This document shows, piece by piece, positions 53,453 to 62,812 of a DNA stretch of 64,000 nt (positions are counted from its first letter, which is position 1; each line of letters starts with the position of its first letter). The DNA is from Shewanella canadensis. GTDB lineage: Bacteria > Pseudomonadota > Gammaproteobacteria > Enterobacterales > Shewanellaceae. Both the position numbers and the translations under genes were made by a program. The stretch lies in NCBI RefSeq assembly GCF_003966225.1, contig NZ_RXNU01000011.1, positions 94,738-158,737 of the forward strand. Direction: 5' to 3'. The notes below the pieces were generated by a model. The model had not been told where the DNA came from and ran no database searches. It was given only the letters and a program-made list of their open reading frames with translations.

Positions 53453-54880
53453 TTAAACACTGAAGCTCAAGGAGCCGGAAGCTTTATTAACGGGTAGGTA
53501 TTTTTCGAGTAAGGTCTTAGTGAGATAACCTTCAGTTTGATCTTTACTGCTTAATAGCTCAAATACGGGTTCAGACGAAGCCGTCAACTGCCCGTTTATC
53601 GTCTCTATAGTTTGGTTAACCACATTATTTTCTTCAGGCTGCGCTCTTCGTATGGCTCCCGTGCTGTCTACCTCTCCGCCTATCGTCATATCTGGTGGCT
53701 CTGGCGGGGTGAAACCATCTATGATGGCTTGCGCATCTATCAGTGGCGCCATATCTTTAATTGTCATGACTTCACTCTGCCTCTTAGCTGCCAGTTCCGA
53801 TTGCGCCTGATTCATCTTTCTAATCGCATCGGAGGCGACTCTGATATCGGCCATCGACGGGTTAGCCGGTGCCATAGCCGCCGCGTATACCTGCCTCATC
53901 TTGTTTATTGTCGCTAAAGGATCGCCTCGAACGACCGAGATATCGATGGACACTTCACCATCGACGGCATATCTCTTACCATCACTCCCCTGCTCATAAC
54001 TGAACTGTGGGCTCTGAGCCAGATTGCCTCCCACAGAAGAGTGGGCCTGCTCATGAGCCTTGACTTCGGAGTCTCGTTTAGAAAGTTCTGCCAAAATTTG
54101 TTGCTCGGCAACTGCATTACTATCGCTGCCCTGCTCCTCAAATGCTTTCTTACTAATCTCAGAGGGCTTAAATATTGAACCCGTCACTTTCTCTTCTGTA
54201 ACTGGAGGCTCTTTTGCAAAAATGTTCTGTGCAACACTTTCTGACGTATCCGATGGCTTAGCGCTTACGTCGCCAGCTGTCGGTGAAACTTGGCTATCTG
54301 TAACTGGATTGCTGTCGGTATTAGTAACTGGCGTTGCATAAATATCATTAAAAACCGAGCGACTCTCAGAACCTTCAACCGTTTGAGGGCTAAAGGCAGG
54401 CTCGCTTAACCCAACAACGGAGGTGGATGCTTGTGCATTGACTAGTCCAGCGACTGACAAGGGGCCGAGCGCCAGACTAAACACAGCCTGAGTCTGGCTT
54501 GCATTGACGTTTGATGCATTAGCACCTACAGAGACAAGATCTGCGCCGGATGCTGCTAACGGTCTGGAATATTCAGGCGATGTGACATCGGAGGTCAGCA
54601 CTGCTGAGCTTGTCACCGGGGCAAAAACATTGGGAGAGAGACCAACTGTATCTGGCGAAATTTGAATACTGAAAGGTTTGACTGGCTTGGGTCCGACGGA
54701 TGAGCGGGTTACCGTAGAGGAGGTGATAGTTGAGTTGGTTGAAGAGCTAAATGATGAGTGAGTCGTTGAATCACTCTTTAATGCTACAGAGGTAAGCGAA
54801 GCTGAAGTAACAGAAGGCGAAGCAGGTAACGATTGTTCCTGCCTTCGCTGAATATCAGGCGAAGAGGTGACGCCTAACAT
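53453..54880 (-). CDS. Putative metalloprotease, SprA/CJM1_0395 family
   Basis: A 475-aa protein. The N-terminal two thirds (residues 1-270) are Ser/Thr/Val-rich and low in complexity. The C-terminal third carries the SprA-related domain (PF12118): KRDSEVKAHEQAHSSVGGN holds a HEQAH zinc-binding-type motif near residue 280, followed by SYEQGSDGKRYAVDGEVSIDI and MRQVYAAAMAPANPS. No signal peptide is seen. It is preceded after 5 bases by a small gene on the same strand, so they form a pair. Function is unknown; the domain suggests secretion or surface processing. Confidence 0.82.
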   Translation of the reverse strand: MLGVTSSPDIQRRQEQSLPASPSVTSASLTSVALKSDSTTHSSFSSSTNSTITSSTVTRSSVGPKPVKPFSIQISPDTVGLSPNVFAPVTSSAVLTSDVTSPEYSRPLAASGADLVSVGANASNVNASQTQAVFSLALGPLSVAGLVNAQASTSVVGLSEPAFSPQTVEGSESRSVFNDIYATPVTNTDSNPVTDSQVSPTAGDVSAKPSDTSESVAQNIFAKEPPVTEEKVTGSIFKPSEISKKAFEEQGSDSNAVAEQQILAELSKRDSEVKAHEQAHSSVGGNLAQSPQFSYEQGSDGKRYAVDGEVSIDISVVRGDPLATINKMRQVYAAAMAPANPSMADIRVASDAIRKMNQAQSELAAKRQSEVMTIKDMAPLIDAQAIIDGFTPPEPPDMTIGGEVDSTGAIRRAQPEENNVVNQTIETINGQLTASSEPVFELLSSKDQTEGYLTKTLLEKYLPVNKASGSLSFSV

Positions 54881-54885
54881 AATGA

Positions 54886-55155
54886 CTACACCTCAAGGTT
54901 GATAATCGTGCCGATAGTCTCAGAAGAGGTTTCTAACACTTCAACCGCAGCTTCACCTTGGTTTTTCGCTTCAATTGCTGAAACTAACGCTTCTGTCTTA
55001 TCTACATTTTCAACGGGCCTGGTAGCATCAGCCTCCAGGTTTGCGTTAGGCTGAGGCTGTGCAGGCTTTGCCACATCTACCGTAGCCTGAGTAAGACCAG
55101 ACTGCGCATTTTGTAATCCAGACAGTCCAGAGGATAAACTGGGGGGGATTTGCAT
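54886..55155 (-). CDS. Small protein resembling a flagellar-rod end-piece
   Basis: An 89-aa protein encoded 5 bases upstream of the SprA-like gene. Its N-terminus (PPSLSSGLSGLQNAQSGLTQATVDVAK) resembles the N-terminal helix of flagellar rod/hook proteins, and its C-terminus (SETIGTIINLEV) resembles their C-terminal helix, with the middle domain missing. This could mean export or assembly through a related route, or simple helix resemblance. I do not assign it to a family. Confidence 0.6.
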   Translation of the reverse strand: MQIPPSLSSGLSGLQNAQSGLTQATVDVAKPAQPQPNANLEADATRPVENVDKTEALVSAIEAKNQGEAAVEVLETSSETIGTIINLEV

Positions 55156-55386
55156 AACTATTGCTCCAAAAAACTGAGTCCTATGGTCAATTATTAACCA
55201 TTAGCAACAGAAAGTACAGCGTCCTCTGCTCCTGAAGATAAGGTAACCGGAGATATTCACTGCAACCATGATCAATTTTTTAATTGAGGCCAATGACTTC
55301 TGCTTGGTTATACCAATTAAACACCCAGAAACACGCACAAAATAAAGAGGTCATTCTCTGCTTTTATAACTAAGTCCTCCCCTGTG

Positions 55387-56511
55387 TCATGGTGAATGAG
55401 TTGGGATCCACGCCGATTCCCAGTCCTTCCAAACCGGGTTCAAGCCTTTGGCCTTAATCGCAGCACCCACCTCTTGCGCCGATCGTTCATCGCTAATATC
55501 GAACTGGTTTAACTGAGTATCAGGGTTAACATAACCACCGGGTTGAGTGGAACTTCCTGCGCTGATATTGGTGATCCCAAGTTCAAACAAATTATCGCGT
55601 AATTGTGCAGATTCCCGTGTAGAAAGACTGATCTCAAGCTGTTGATTAAATAGTCTGAACGCACAAATCAACTGAACCAGGCCTTTGTCTGTCAACTCTA
55701 CTTTGGGAGTGATGCCTCCCGTGCAGGGCCTTAATCTGGGCAGTGAGACACTGTAACGAGAACGCCAATATCTGGACTCAAGATAAGTGAGGTGATGGCC
55801 TAATAGCAGTGCATCTAAGCGCCAATCGTCTAAGCCCAGTAACACGCCGATACCAATTTTATCGACGCCGGCTCTGGCCACTCTCTCCGGGGTGCCCAAT
55901 CGATAGGCAAAATCCTGCTTTTTACCTCTGGTGTGATGTTTTGCGTAGGTATCCGGGTTATAAGTCTCTTGATAGACCATCACCGCATCTAAGCCTAAGC
56001 CCACCAAGTCACGGTATTCGCTCTCCTTAAGCGGTTGAACTTCCATCGCAAGATAACTGAAATGTTGTTTTACTCTCGGTAGGACAGTTTTAAAATAATC
56101 TATTCCGACTTTTGTTTCGTGTTCTCCCGAAACCAGCAGTATCGAGTCGTAGCCCGTTTTTTTAATCACGGCCATCTCGGCATCGATACCTTTAAGACTC
56201 AAGGTCTCTCTCTTCAGTTTGTTACTCATGCTAAAACCGCAATAATCACACTCATTAGCACATAAATTTGACAGGTATAGAGGCAGATACATACCCACAT
56301 TTGCGCCAAACCTTTGCCTTGTCAGGGCCTTTGATCGCTGCGCCATCTGCTCAATAAATGCTTCTGCCGCGGGGGAAAGTAAGGCCAAAAGGCTGTCGAG
56401 CGAGCCCACAGGTGTTATGAGTGCCTTCTCAACGTCATCCCTGGTTGTTGAATAAAGCTTTAGTTTAAGTTTATCCCGATCAAGATTTTGCAGATAAGAG
56501 AAGAAGCTCAT
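55387..56511 (-). CDS. thiH: 2-iminoacetate synthase (tyrosine lyase)
   Basis: A 374-aa radical SAM enzyme that splits tyrosine to dehydroglycine for thiazole formation. The cluster cysteines are Cys84, Cys88 and Cys91 in LCANECDYCGF. MEVQPLKESEYRDL and YQETYNPDTY are ThiH signatures. It is the last gene of the thi operon, 36 bases after thiG. Using ThiH instead of the oxygen-dependent ThiO fits an organism that must make thiamine anaerobically. Confidence 0.96.
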   Translation of the reverse strand: MSFFSYLQNLDRDKLKLKLYSTTRDDVEKALITPVGSLDSLLALLSPAAEAFIEQMAQRSKALTRQRFGANVGMYLPLYLSNLCANECDYCGFSMSNKLKRETLSLKGIDAEMAVIKKTGYDSILLVSGEHETKVGIDYFKTVLPRVKQHFSYLAMEVQPLKESEYRDLVGLGLDAVMVYQETYNPDTYAKHHTRGKKQDFAYRLGTPERVARAGVDKIGIGVLLGLDDWRLDALLLGHHLTYLESRYWRSRYSVSLPRLRPCTGGITPKVELTDKGLVQLICAFRLFNQQLEISLSTRESAQLRDNLFELGITNISAGSSTQPGGYVNPDTQLNQFDISDERSAQEVGAAIKAKGLNPVWKDWESAWIPTHSP

Positions 56512-56547
56512 GAGTGACTCCCGTGTAATGAATCTAAACTGATCATC

Positions 56548-57312
56548 TTATTCATTGAGGAACCCCGTTAACGGACTCGTGTGCTCGGCGCGAACGCTGA
56601 CTTGGCCGAGTCCCGCCTGATACGCCGCTCTACCGGTTTCTACCGCCTGAGAAAAACAGCGAGCCATGGCGACGGGATCCTGACTGCTGGCGATAGCGGT
56701 GTTGACCAATACTGCATCGGCGCCTAACTCCATGGCATGTGTTGCCTGAGATGGTGTACCGATCCCGGCATCAACCACGACAGGAACTCGTGCTTGTTCG
56801 ATGATTATTTTGAGAAAGGTTTCGGTCGCTAAGCCCTGATTTGAACCTATGGGGCTCGCCAGTGGCATAACGGCAGCACAACCCACCTCCTCCAGACGGC
56901 GACACAATACCGGATCCGCGTGCACATAAGGCAAGACAACGAAGCCTTTCTCGCAGAGAATTTTGGCGGCAGCTAACGTCTCAACCGGATCGGGCATCAG
57001 ATATTTGGGGTCGGGGTGGATCTCAAGTTTGACCCAATTGGTGTTCAGTACCTCTCTTGCTAATTCTGCGGCAAATACTGCCTCTTTAGCATTTCTTGCC
57101 CCCGACGTATTGGGAAGTAACTTGATGCCACTTTGCTGTAAGGGTAATAAGATCTCATCGCTACCACTGCTAAGATCTAACCTTTTCATGGCCATAGTCA
57201 CAAGTTGGGATTGCGAAGCCTGGATCGCATCCAGCATCAAGTTAGCCGATGAGAACTTTCCGGTACCGGTAAACAATCTGGAGTTAAACTCATGTTCTGC
57301 AATTTTTAACAT
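56548..57312 (-). CDS. thiG: Thiazole synthase
   Basis: A 254-aa TIM-barrel enzyme that forms the thiazole phosphate from DXP, dehydroglycine and ThiS thiocarboxylate. The catalytic Lys is in WVKLEIHPDPKYLMPD near residue 95. RLFTGTGKF near the start and GADAVLVNTAIASSQDP near the end are diagnostic. It begins 1 base after the thiS stop. Confidence 0.97.
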   Translation of the reverse strand: MLKIAEHEFNSRLFTGTGKFSSANLMLDAIQASQSQLVTMAMKRLDLSSGSDEILLPLQQSGIKLLPNTSGARNAKEAVFAAELAREVLNTNWVKLEIHPDPKYLMPDPVETLAAAKILCEKGFVVLPYVHADPVLCRRLEEVGCAAVMPLASPIGSNQGLATETFLKIIIEQARVPVVVDAGIGTPSQATHAMELGADAVLVNTAIASSQDPVAMARCFSQAVETGRAAYQAGLGQVSVRAEHTSPLTGFLNE

Positions 57313-57313
57313 T

Positions 57314-57559
57314 CTAACCTCCTGCCACTACGGCAAAGACTTCAAAGCTATCGCCCTCGACACATGCTTGTTCTTTCCACAGCCCTTTTGTTACGACCTT
57401 GGAATTACAGACGACCGCAACGGAATTAATCGCAATGTTTTGCGCCAGTAAAAGCTCCTCTATGGAGAGCGTTTCGGGAATGATATGGGGCAAGTCATTA
57501 ATAGAGACAGTGATGGTACTGACATGTTTAGACTCAAGGACAGGTTTAGTCGGGTGCAT
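57314..57559 (-). CDS. thiS: Sulfur carrier protein ThiS
   Basis: An 81-aa ubiquitin-like sulfur carrier ending in the required Gly-Gly (VFAVVAGG). The ATG at 57559 is chosen because GAGGAG lies seven bases upstream; a frame 108 bases longer adds a hydrophobic, non-family N-terminus. Even so, it is about 15 residues longer than typical ThiS at the N-terminus (HPTKPVLESKHVS). It overlaps the 3' end of thiF by 14 bases. Confidence 0.88.
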   Translation of the reverse strand: MHPTKPVLESKHVSTITVSINDLPHIIPETLSIEELLLAQNIAINSVAVVCNSKVVTKGLWKEQACVEGDSFEVFAVVAGG

Positions 57560-58394
57560 GACTGGACTCCTCATTAAAAGACTGATGATTACGAGACCGG
57601 TCATGACAAGAGTGTTCATGACTGGGTTGGTGATGACCGGATACGCTATATTTCTGACCACAGACATCGCACTGTGGGTCTCGGCTCAATGAGGCCTCTC
57701 TCCACTTAAGGTTTAAACCATCAAATCTCATCAACTTTCCTGACCATTGCCCGATACCGAACAGGTGATTGATGGCCATTAATGCTTGCATAGAGGCCAT
57801 AACCCCGACCATAGGGCCAAGTACCCCCACGTTGCGGCAGGTTTCTGATACCACTGAATCATCAGGAAACAGACAGTGATAACAGCCGGACTCTGGCGCA
57901 GATTTCAGGTCGACCATGAATATCTGACCGTGAAAATGTGCCACAGCAGCGGTGACTAAGGGATGCTGCGCTTCGACGCAAAATCTGTTCACTTGCTGAC
58001 GAGAGACAAAATTATCGGTGCAATCTATGACCATATCGGCCATTTTCACTATAGATGCACCATTGTCTTGACCAAATTTATCGGTGACCGACTCGATTTT
58101 GCATTGGCTGTACGCCAAAGCCAGCTTATCTCTCGCCGTAATCGCTTTATTCTTTCCGATGTCACTCTCATTAAACAAGAGTTGTCTGGGCAGGTTAGAT
58201 AACTCGACACTGTCATGATCCACCAAGGTCAACCTGCCTACACCGGCGGCCGCGAGCTGTTGACTCACCAGCGAGCCTAATCCCCCCACGCCGATGACAA
58301 TAACATGACGAGACAGTAGCGATGTTTGGCCAGATTCACCCACCTCATCGAGCAATATCTGCCTTGAATACCGGATAAAATCTAAATCATTCAT
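57546..58394 (-). CDS. thiF: ThiS adenylyltransferase (ThiF)
   Basis: A 282-aa E1-like enzyme that adenylates the ThiS C-terminus. The nucleotide motif is VIGVGGLGSLVSQQLAAAG near residue 33, and zinc cysteines are in GCYHC and CDVCGQK. The start at 58394 (MNDLDFIRYSR) is conserved; 17 additional in-frame codons upstream lie inside thiE. The last 35 residues form a His/Ser-rich tail (PSHEHSCHDRSRNHQSF within it) not needed for the family fold, in a DNA stretch with imperfect CATGACTGG repeats. Confidence 0.93.
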   Translation of the reverse strand: MNDLDFIRYSRQILLDEVGESGQTSLLSRHVIVIGVGGLGSLVSQQLAAAGVGRLTLVDHDSVELSNLPRQLLFNESDIGKNKAITARDKLALAYSQCKIESVTDKFGQDNGASIVKMADMVIDCTDNFVSRQQVNRFCVEAQHPLVTAAVAHFHGQIFMVDLKSAPESGCYHCLFPDDSVVSETCRNVGVLGPMVGVMASMQALMAINHLFGIGQWSGKLMRFDGLNLKWREASLSRDPQCDVCGQKYSVSGHHQPSHEHSCHDRSRNHQSFNEESSHAPD

Positions 58395-60084
58395 CCTCGA
58401 TACTCCATGCTGCGACCAGCGTTTGATACGCGACTGCCGGTTCATCGGCTTCTGTCACCGCACGAACCACGGCGATATCATCGACATTCGTTTTCTTCAC
58501 AGCGGGGAGTCGATTGAGATCGATGCCACCAATCGCGACCAAGGGGTAATGCCCCTTTAACAGGTCAACGTAATGTTTAAGCTTATGGAGTCCTTGTGGC
58601 AAAGACGGCATGATCTTGGTCGTTGTCGGAAAAATATGTCCTAGCGCGATATAGGAGGGCTTAAATTGCGAGGCGAGTAACAGCTCAAAATAGCTATGAC
58701 TCGATACCCCTAGTGCTAATCCGGATTGTGCAATTTGGGTCAGATCTGCATCATAGAGATCCTCCTGGCCCAGATGTACACCAAAGGCCTGATGTTTAAC
58801 CGCAAGTTGCCAATAATCGTTGATGAAGACCTTCGCCCGGTAATCCCGGCCTAGCTGAATTGCCGTGATGATCTTCGCCTCGAGTTCAGGGCAGTCAGAA
58901 TCCTTTATTCTCAGCTGAATCGTCTTGGCTCCGGTGTCTAACAATGTTTGTAACATGGATAGTTCGGTGACGACCGGATAAACACCCAGACGGTCATCGA
59001 GGAACTTAAAGTTCAGATCGTCAGGCAGTGAAGCGCCGCCATCTAATGAAGAGATATGCGCAAAACCACCAAGCTTGTCCGGCCAGCCTGTACGTGCAAG
59101 AGGACCTGGGCCTTTTCCCGGACGATAGCTCTGCTTTATTCCCTCTGTTACGTAGGCCTTTGCGACCACTATGGCGTCATGAAGTACGAAGCCACACGCC
59201 ATAACACTGGCGATAGCCGAGCTTAAGGTACAACCACTACCATGGTTATTGTTACTATCCACTCTCGGACTCGAGAGTAAGAAGCTCCTCTGTTGATGAA
59301 TGAGTGCACTACCGGGCGCCTGAACACAGACAAATATATCTTGAGCGGTTTGGGCATCCCACGCCGGGCCCTTATCCCCTCCTTTGGCTAATACATTACA
59401 TTCAAATGTCTTTGATAAGTCTTCGGCTGCTTGTTGAGCGTCGCTCATATCTGAGAGCCTGCGCCCTGACAATACACTGAGCTCTGCCGAATTTGGTGTA
59501 ATTAGTGTGATCAGCCCTTTCAAGGGGAGAAAGTTCAGATGACTCATAGTCCCATCACGGACGGATTCACCAGAACCATTAGCTGAGCCACTCTCTAAGC
59601 CGTGATCTAAACCATGACCTGAGCCTTCGTCTAATTCTTTAGTGCTTGATTGAGTATTTTGTTCAGTATTTGATTGAGCAGTAAAATGGGCTCCACAGCT
59701 GGCAACCATCACAGGATCGAGTATGACGCTCACATCGATTGCATTCGTTTGTGTAAACTCACGCAAAGAGGTATTGAGCCATTTACCGAGTAAATTTACC
59801 TGCGCTTGACTCGCTAAGAGTCCAATCTTAATCGCCCTAGGCGGTAGGTCAGCTAGTAGCACATCGAGCTGAGCCAGTAACATCGCCTCAGACACAGGTT
59901 CAACAAGGGTTACACTCACCGAGTTCTGAGCCGTCAAGCAGGTGATCGCACTACAGGCGTGACAACCAAGGTCTTGTATTGTCGCGAGATCGGCCTGTAT
60001 GCCTGCGCCTCCCCCACTATCTGAGCCTGCAATTGTCCAAACCACAGGCTTTAAAGCTGACGACGTCAGCTCTAAATTAGTCAT
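58387..60084 (-). CDS. thiDE: Bifunctional HMP-P kinase / thiamine-phosphate synthase
   Basis: A 565-aa fusion. The ThiD half (about residues 1-330) has TIAGSDSGGGAGIQADL near residue 17 and the ATP-site segment NHGSGCTLSSAIA near 278. The ThiE half (about 350-560) has TGAKTIQLRIKD, VFINDYWQLA and the phosphate loop VAIGGIDLNR. A 45-residue low-complexity insertion rich in Ser, Gly, Glu and His (ELDEGSGHGLDHGLESGS) interrupts ThiD near residue 150. It starts 3 bases after the thiC stop and overlaps thiF by 8 bases. Confidence 0.95.
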   Translation of the reverse strand: MTNLELTSSALKPVVWTIAGSDSGGGAGIQADLATIQDLGCHACSAITCLTAQNSVSVTLVEPVSEAMLLAQLDVLLADLPPRAIKIGLLASQAQVNLLGKWLNTSLREFTQTNAIDVSVILDPVMVASCGAHFTAQSNTEQNTQSSTKELDEGSGHGLDHGLESGSANGSGESVRDGTMSHLNFLPLKGLITLITPNSAELSVLSGRRLSDMSDAQQAAEDLSKTFECNVLAKGGDKGPAWDAQTAQDIFVCVQAPGSALIHQQRSFLLSSPRVDSNNNHGSGCTLSSAIASVMACGFVLHDAIVVAKAYVTEGIKQSYRPGKGPGPLARTGWPDKLGGFAHISSLDGGASLPDDLNFKFLDDRLGVYPVVTELSMLQTLLDTGAKTIQLRIKDSDCPELEAKIITAIQLGRDYRAKVFINDYWQLAVKHQAFGVHLGQEDLYDADLTQIAQSGLALGVSSHSYFELLLASQFKPSYIALGHIFPTTTKIMPSLPQGLHKLKHYVDLLKGHYPLVAIGGIDLNRLPAVKKTNVDDIAVVRAVTEADEPAVAYQTLVAAWSIEDE

Positions 60085-60087
60085 GGC

Positions 60088-62046
60088 CTAGCCCTCAGTT
60101 TCTACAAGTTCAACATCTTTCACCAGCGCGCCGCTTTCATGATAGAGCGCCGCCCCCTTAGCCTTGAATTCTGCAGACATCTGAGCCATACCCGACTCCT
60201 TGACACTCTTAGCCTTAAACTCTGTGTCTGTATGCAGCTTAACCTCTTGCGCCGCCGCATATTCTCTGACCTCCTGACTTATCTTCATCGAACAGAATTT
60301 GGGCCCGCACATGGAGCAGAAATGAGCAACTTTCGCCGATTCCTGGGGAAGCGATTCATCGTGATAGGCCCTGGCGGTGTCAGGATCCAGGCCTAAGTTG
60401 TATTGATCTTCCCAGCGAAACTCAAACCTTGCCTTGGACAAGGCATTGTCCCGAATTTGTGCTGTCGGATGGCCCTTAGCCACATCACCGGCATGAGCGG
60501 CAATCTTATAGGTGATCAAGCCTTGCTTGACGTCTTCCTTGTTCGGTAAACCTAAGTGCTCTTTTGGTGTCACATAGCAGAGCATGGCACAGCCATACCA
60601 GGCAATCATTGCCGCGCCGATCCCCGAAGTGAAATGATCATAACCAGGTGCAATGTCGGTAGTCTGGGGGCCTAAGGTATAAAATGGCGCTTCATCACAC
60701 ACCTCGAGCTGCTTATCCATGTTCTCTTTAATCAGATTCATGGGGATATGACCCGGTCCCTCGATGATCGTTTGCACGTCGTATTCCCAGGCAATCTTAA
60801 CTAACTCGCCTAAGGTTTCGAGTTCAGAAAATTGTGCTTCATCGTTAGCATCGGCAATTGATCCAGGGCGCATTCCATCACCGAGTGACAATGAAACATC
60901 ATAGGCGGCGCAAAGTTCACAGATATCGCGGAAGTGTTCATAGAGGAAGTTTTCAAGATGGTGAGAAAGGCACCACTTTGCCATAATCGATCCACCCCGT
61001 GAGACGATGCCGGTCAAACGTTTGGCCGTCATAGGGACGTAGCGAAGTAACACACCGGCATGGATAGTAAAGTAATCGACGCCTTGCTCTGCCTGTTCAA
61101 GCAGAGTATCTCTGAATATCTCCCAAGTGAGGTCTTCCGCCACGCCATTGACCTTCTCCAAAGCCTGATAGATGGGCACGGTACCAATGGGCACCGGAGA
61201 GTTTCGTATGATCCACTCCCTTGTTTCATGAATATATCGACCCGTCGATAGATCCATTACCGTATCGGCTCCCCAACGCGTCGACCAAACCAGTTTTTCA
61301 ACTTCCTCTTCGATTGAAGAGGTCACCGCAGAGTTACCGATATTGGCGTTCACTTTAACCAGAAAGTTACGACCGATAATCATAGGTTCGGCTTCGGGGT
61401 GGTTAATATTCAGCGGAATAATGGCACGTCCCCGTGCCACCTCTTGCCGGACAAACTCAGGGGTAATCGGCTGACTTATCGCGGCGCCGAAACTTTCACC
61501 TGGTGCTTTTTGAGTTAACACCTCATCGCTCACCTCACTCAAAGCCATATTCTCTCTAATGGCAATGTACTCCATTTCGGGGGTAACTATCCCCTGCCTG
61601 GCATAATGAAGTTGAGTCACACACCGACCTTGTTTGGCCTTTCTGGGTGAAAGAAGAGAATCGAAACGCAGATGGTCGAGTCCGTAATCGGCTAGCCTTT
61701 GCTGTGTAAAACCAGAACTGGCAGCACTCAACTGCTCGGTATCATTACGCTCAAGGATCCAATTCCCCCTGAACTTATCCAGACCTTCACGGACATTAAT
61801 CTTGGCGTTGGGATCAGAATATGGACCGGCACAATCGTACACTTTCAGTGGCGGATTTGATTCTGAAATGGGATGAGATTCGGTGCCGCCAATCATGGTA
61901 TCTGATTGGTGTATTTGGCGCATACCGACCCGAATATCATCACGGCTACCGACTAAGTAAACTTTCTCAGAATTTGGATGTTGGAGTGGTTTTAGATTAT
62001 CAATAAATTGTTGAGCTTGAGCTCGGGTTTCACGACGTGTTGACAT
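60088..62046 (-). CDS. thiC: Phosphomethylpyrimidine synthase
   Basis: A 652-aa radical SAM enzyme that converts aminoimidazole ribotide to HMP phosphate. The start at 62046 (MSTRRETRAQAQQFI) is favoured by homology and GTGAGA upstream; the longer frame is not conserved. The cluster motif CSMCGPKFCSM lies near the C-terminus. The SLGDGMRPGSIADANDEAQ segment near residue 400 is invariant in ThiC. It is the first gene of thiC-DE-F-S-G-H, about 210 bases downstream of a TPP riboswitch. Confidence 0.97.
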   Translation of the reverse strand: MSTRRETRAQAQQFIDNLKPLQHPNSEKVYLVGSRDDIRVGMRQIHQSDTMIGGTESHPISESNPPLKVYDCAGPYSDPNAKINVREGLDKFRGNWILERNDTEQLSAASSGFTQQRLADYGLDHLRFDSLLSPRKAKQGRCVTQLHYARQGIVTPEMEYIAIRENMALSEVSDEVLTQKAPGESFGAAISQPITPEFVRQEVARGRAIIPLNINHPEAEPMIIGRNFLVKVNANIGNSAVTSSIEEEVEKLVWSTRWGADTVMDLSTGRYIHETREWIIRNSPVPIGTVPIYQALEKVNGVAEDLTWEIFRDTLLEQAEQGVDYFTIHAGVLLRYVPMTAKRLTGIVSRGGSIMAKWCLSHHLENFLYEHFRDICELCAAYDVSLSLGDGMRPGSIADANDEAQFSELETLGELVKIAWEYDVQTIIEGPGHIPMNLIKENMDKQLEVCDEAPFYTLGPQTTDIAPGYDHFTSGIGAAMIAWYGCAMLCYVTPKEHLGLPNKEDVKQGLITYKIAAHAGDVAKGHPTAQIRDNALSKARFEFRWEDQYNLGLDPDTARAYHDESLPQESAKVAHFCSMCGPKFCSMKISQEVREYAAAQEVKLHTDTEFKAKSVKESGMAQMSAEFKAKGAALYHESGALVKDVELVETEG

Positions 62047-62257
62047 AAGCAATCTCACTTTTAAAAAAGAATGAAGTTGCTTGCCAGGAGAGTTGAATAG
62101 CAAATACATCAACACAAATAATGAAGATGCATCAAATAATTACTAATGTGTACGACTGTAACGTATCGATAATAAATCTTAATGTAAGTTAAGTTTTATT
62201 GGTACAAATGTACTCGACTATTAAACGTTATCGCACAGATTTAGTGTAATTATCATG

Positions 62258-62339
62258 CTTGTTTCCTTCGCGTGTATTAACACGATCAGGTTCAACGGAT
62301 CCCGAATAAACGGTCTCAGCCAATAGGCACTCCGACAAG
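62258..62339 (-). promoter_or_regulatory. TPP riboswitch (THI element) of the thi operon
   Basis: Read on the minus strand: the P1 arm CTTGT, GTGCC, the thi-box GGCTGAGACCG, then CGTTGAACCTGATC, GTTAATAC and the closing GCGAAGGAAACAAG. These are the core conserved elements of the aptamer and pair in the expected order. TPP binding should reduce thi expression. The leader between aptamer and thiC is about 210 bases, long enough for either translational or transcriptional control. Confidence 0.96.
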
Positions 62340-62724
62340 ATGCTGAGAAGTATAGACTTAATGCATTAAATTAAACAAGGGGTTTATTTTTTATTCTCAC
62401 TAGGTAGGGGACACAATAACAAATCCAACACAACCTCATACAAAACAGATAGCTACCCAAGAAACCCTCCATTTTTGTTGACCAATCCAGCCCTATGCAT
62501 GAATTAAAATCATCATTTACATGCCTACTATTCAGTCATTCACCTCAGCTTTTGTGCTCAGATAAGCTGCACTCGCCTGGATTTTAATAAACTAAATAGT
62601 TGCAATCAGCATTAAGAAACAGTGGTATTTCGATTTTGTCGGTACTGTTTTTTACTCGCGTAACCCTACAACACTCGGTTTTAAATCCAGCCATTTTATG
62701 GCTGTAGGATAGATGCCACAGATT

Positions 62725-62742
62725 AGCGTACACGTGTACGCT
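62725..62742. promoter_or_regulatory. FabR-like operator ahead of the hemolysin III gene
   Basis: AGCGTACACGTGTACGCT is an 18-bp perfect palindrome, 70 bases before the ATG. Its core (GTACA..TGTAC with AGC/GCT ends) resembles the site of FabR (YijC), the TetR-type repressor of unsaturated fatty acid synthesis. I recall that comparative work linked such sites to fabA, fabB and yqfA, the E. coli hemolysin III homologue. The spacer from 62340 to 62812 otherwise holds no gene. Confidence 0.7.
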
Positions 62743-62812
62743 CATTCATGGCATTTTGAATTAAACACTGTTACACTCACCTCAATTGGTCTTACCAGAA
62801 GTTGACTTTACT

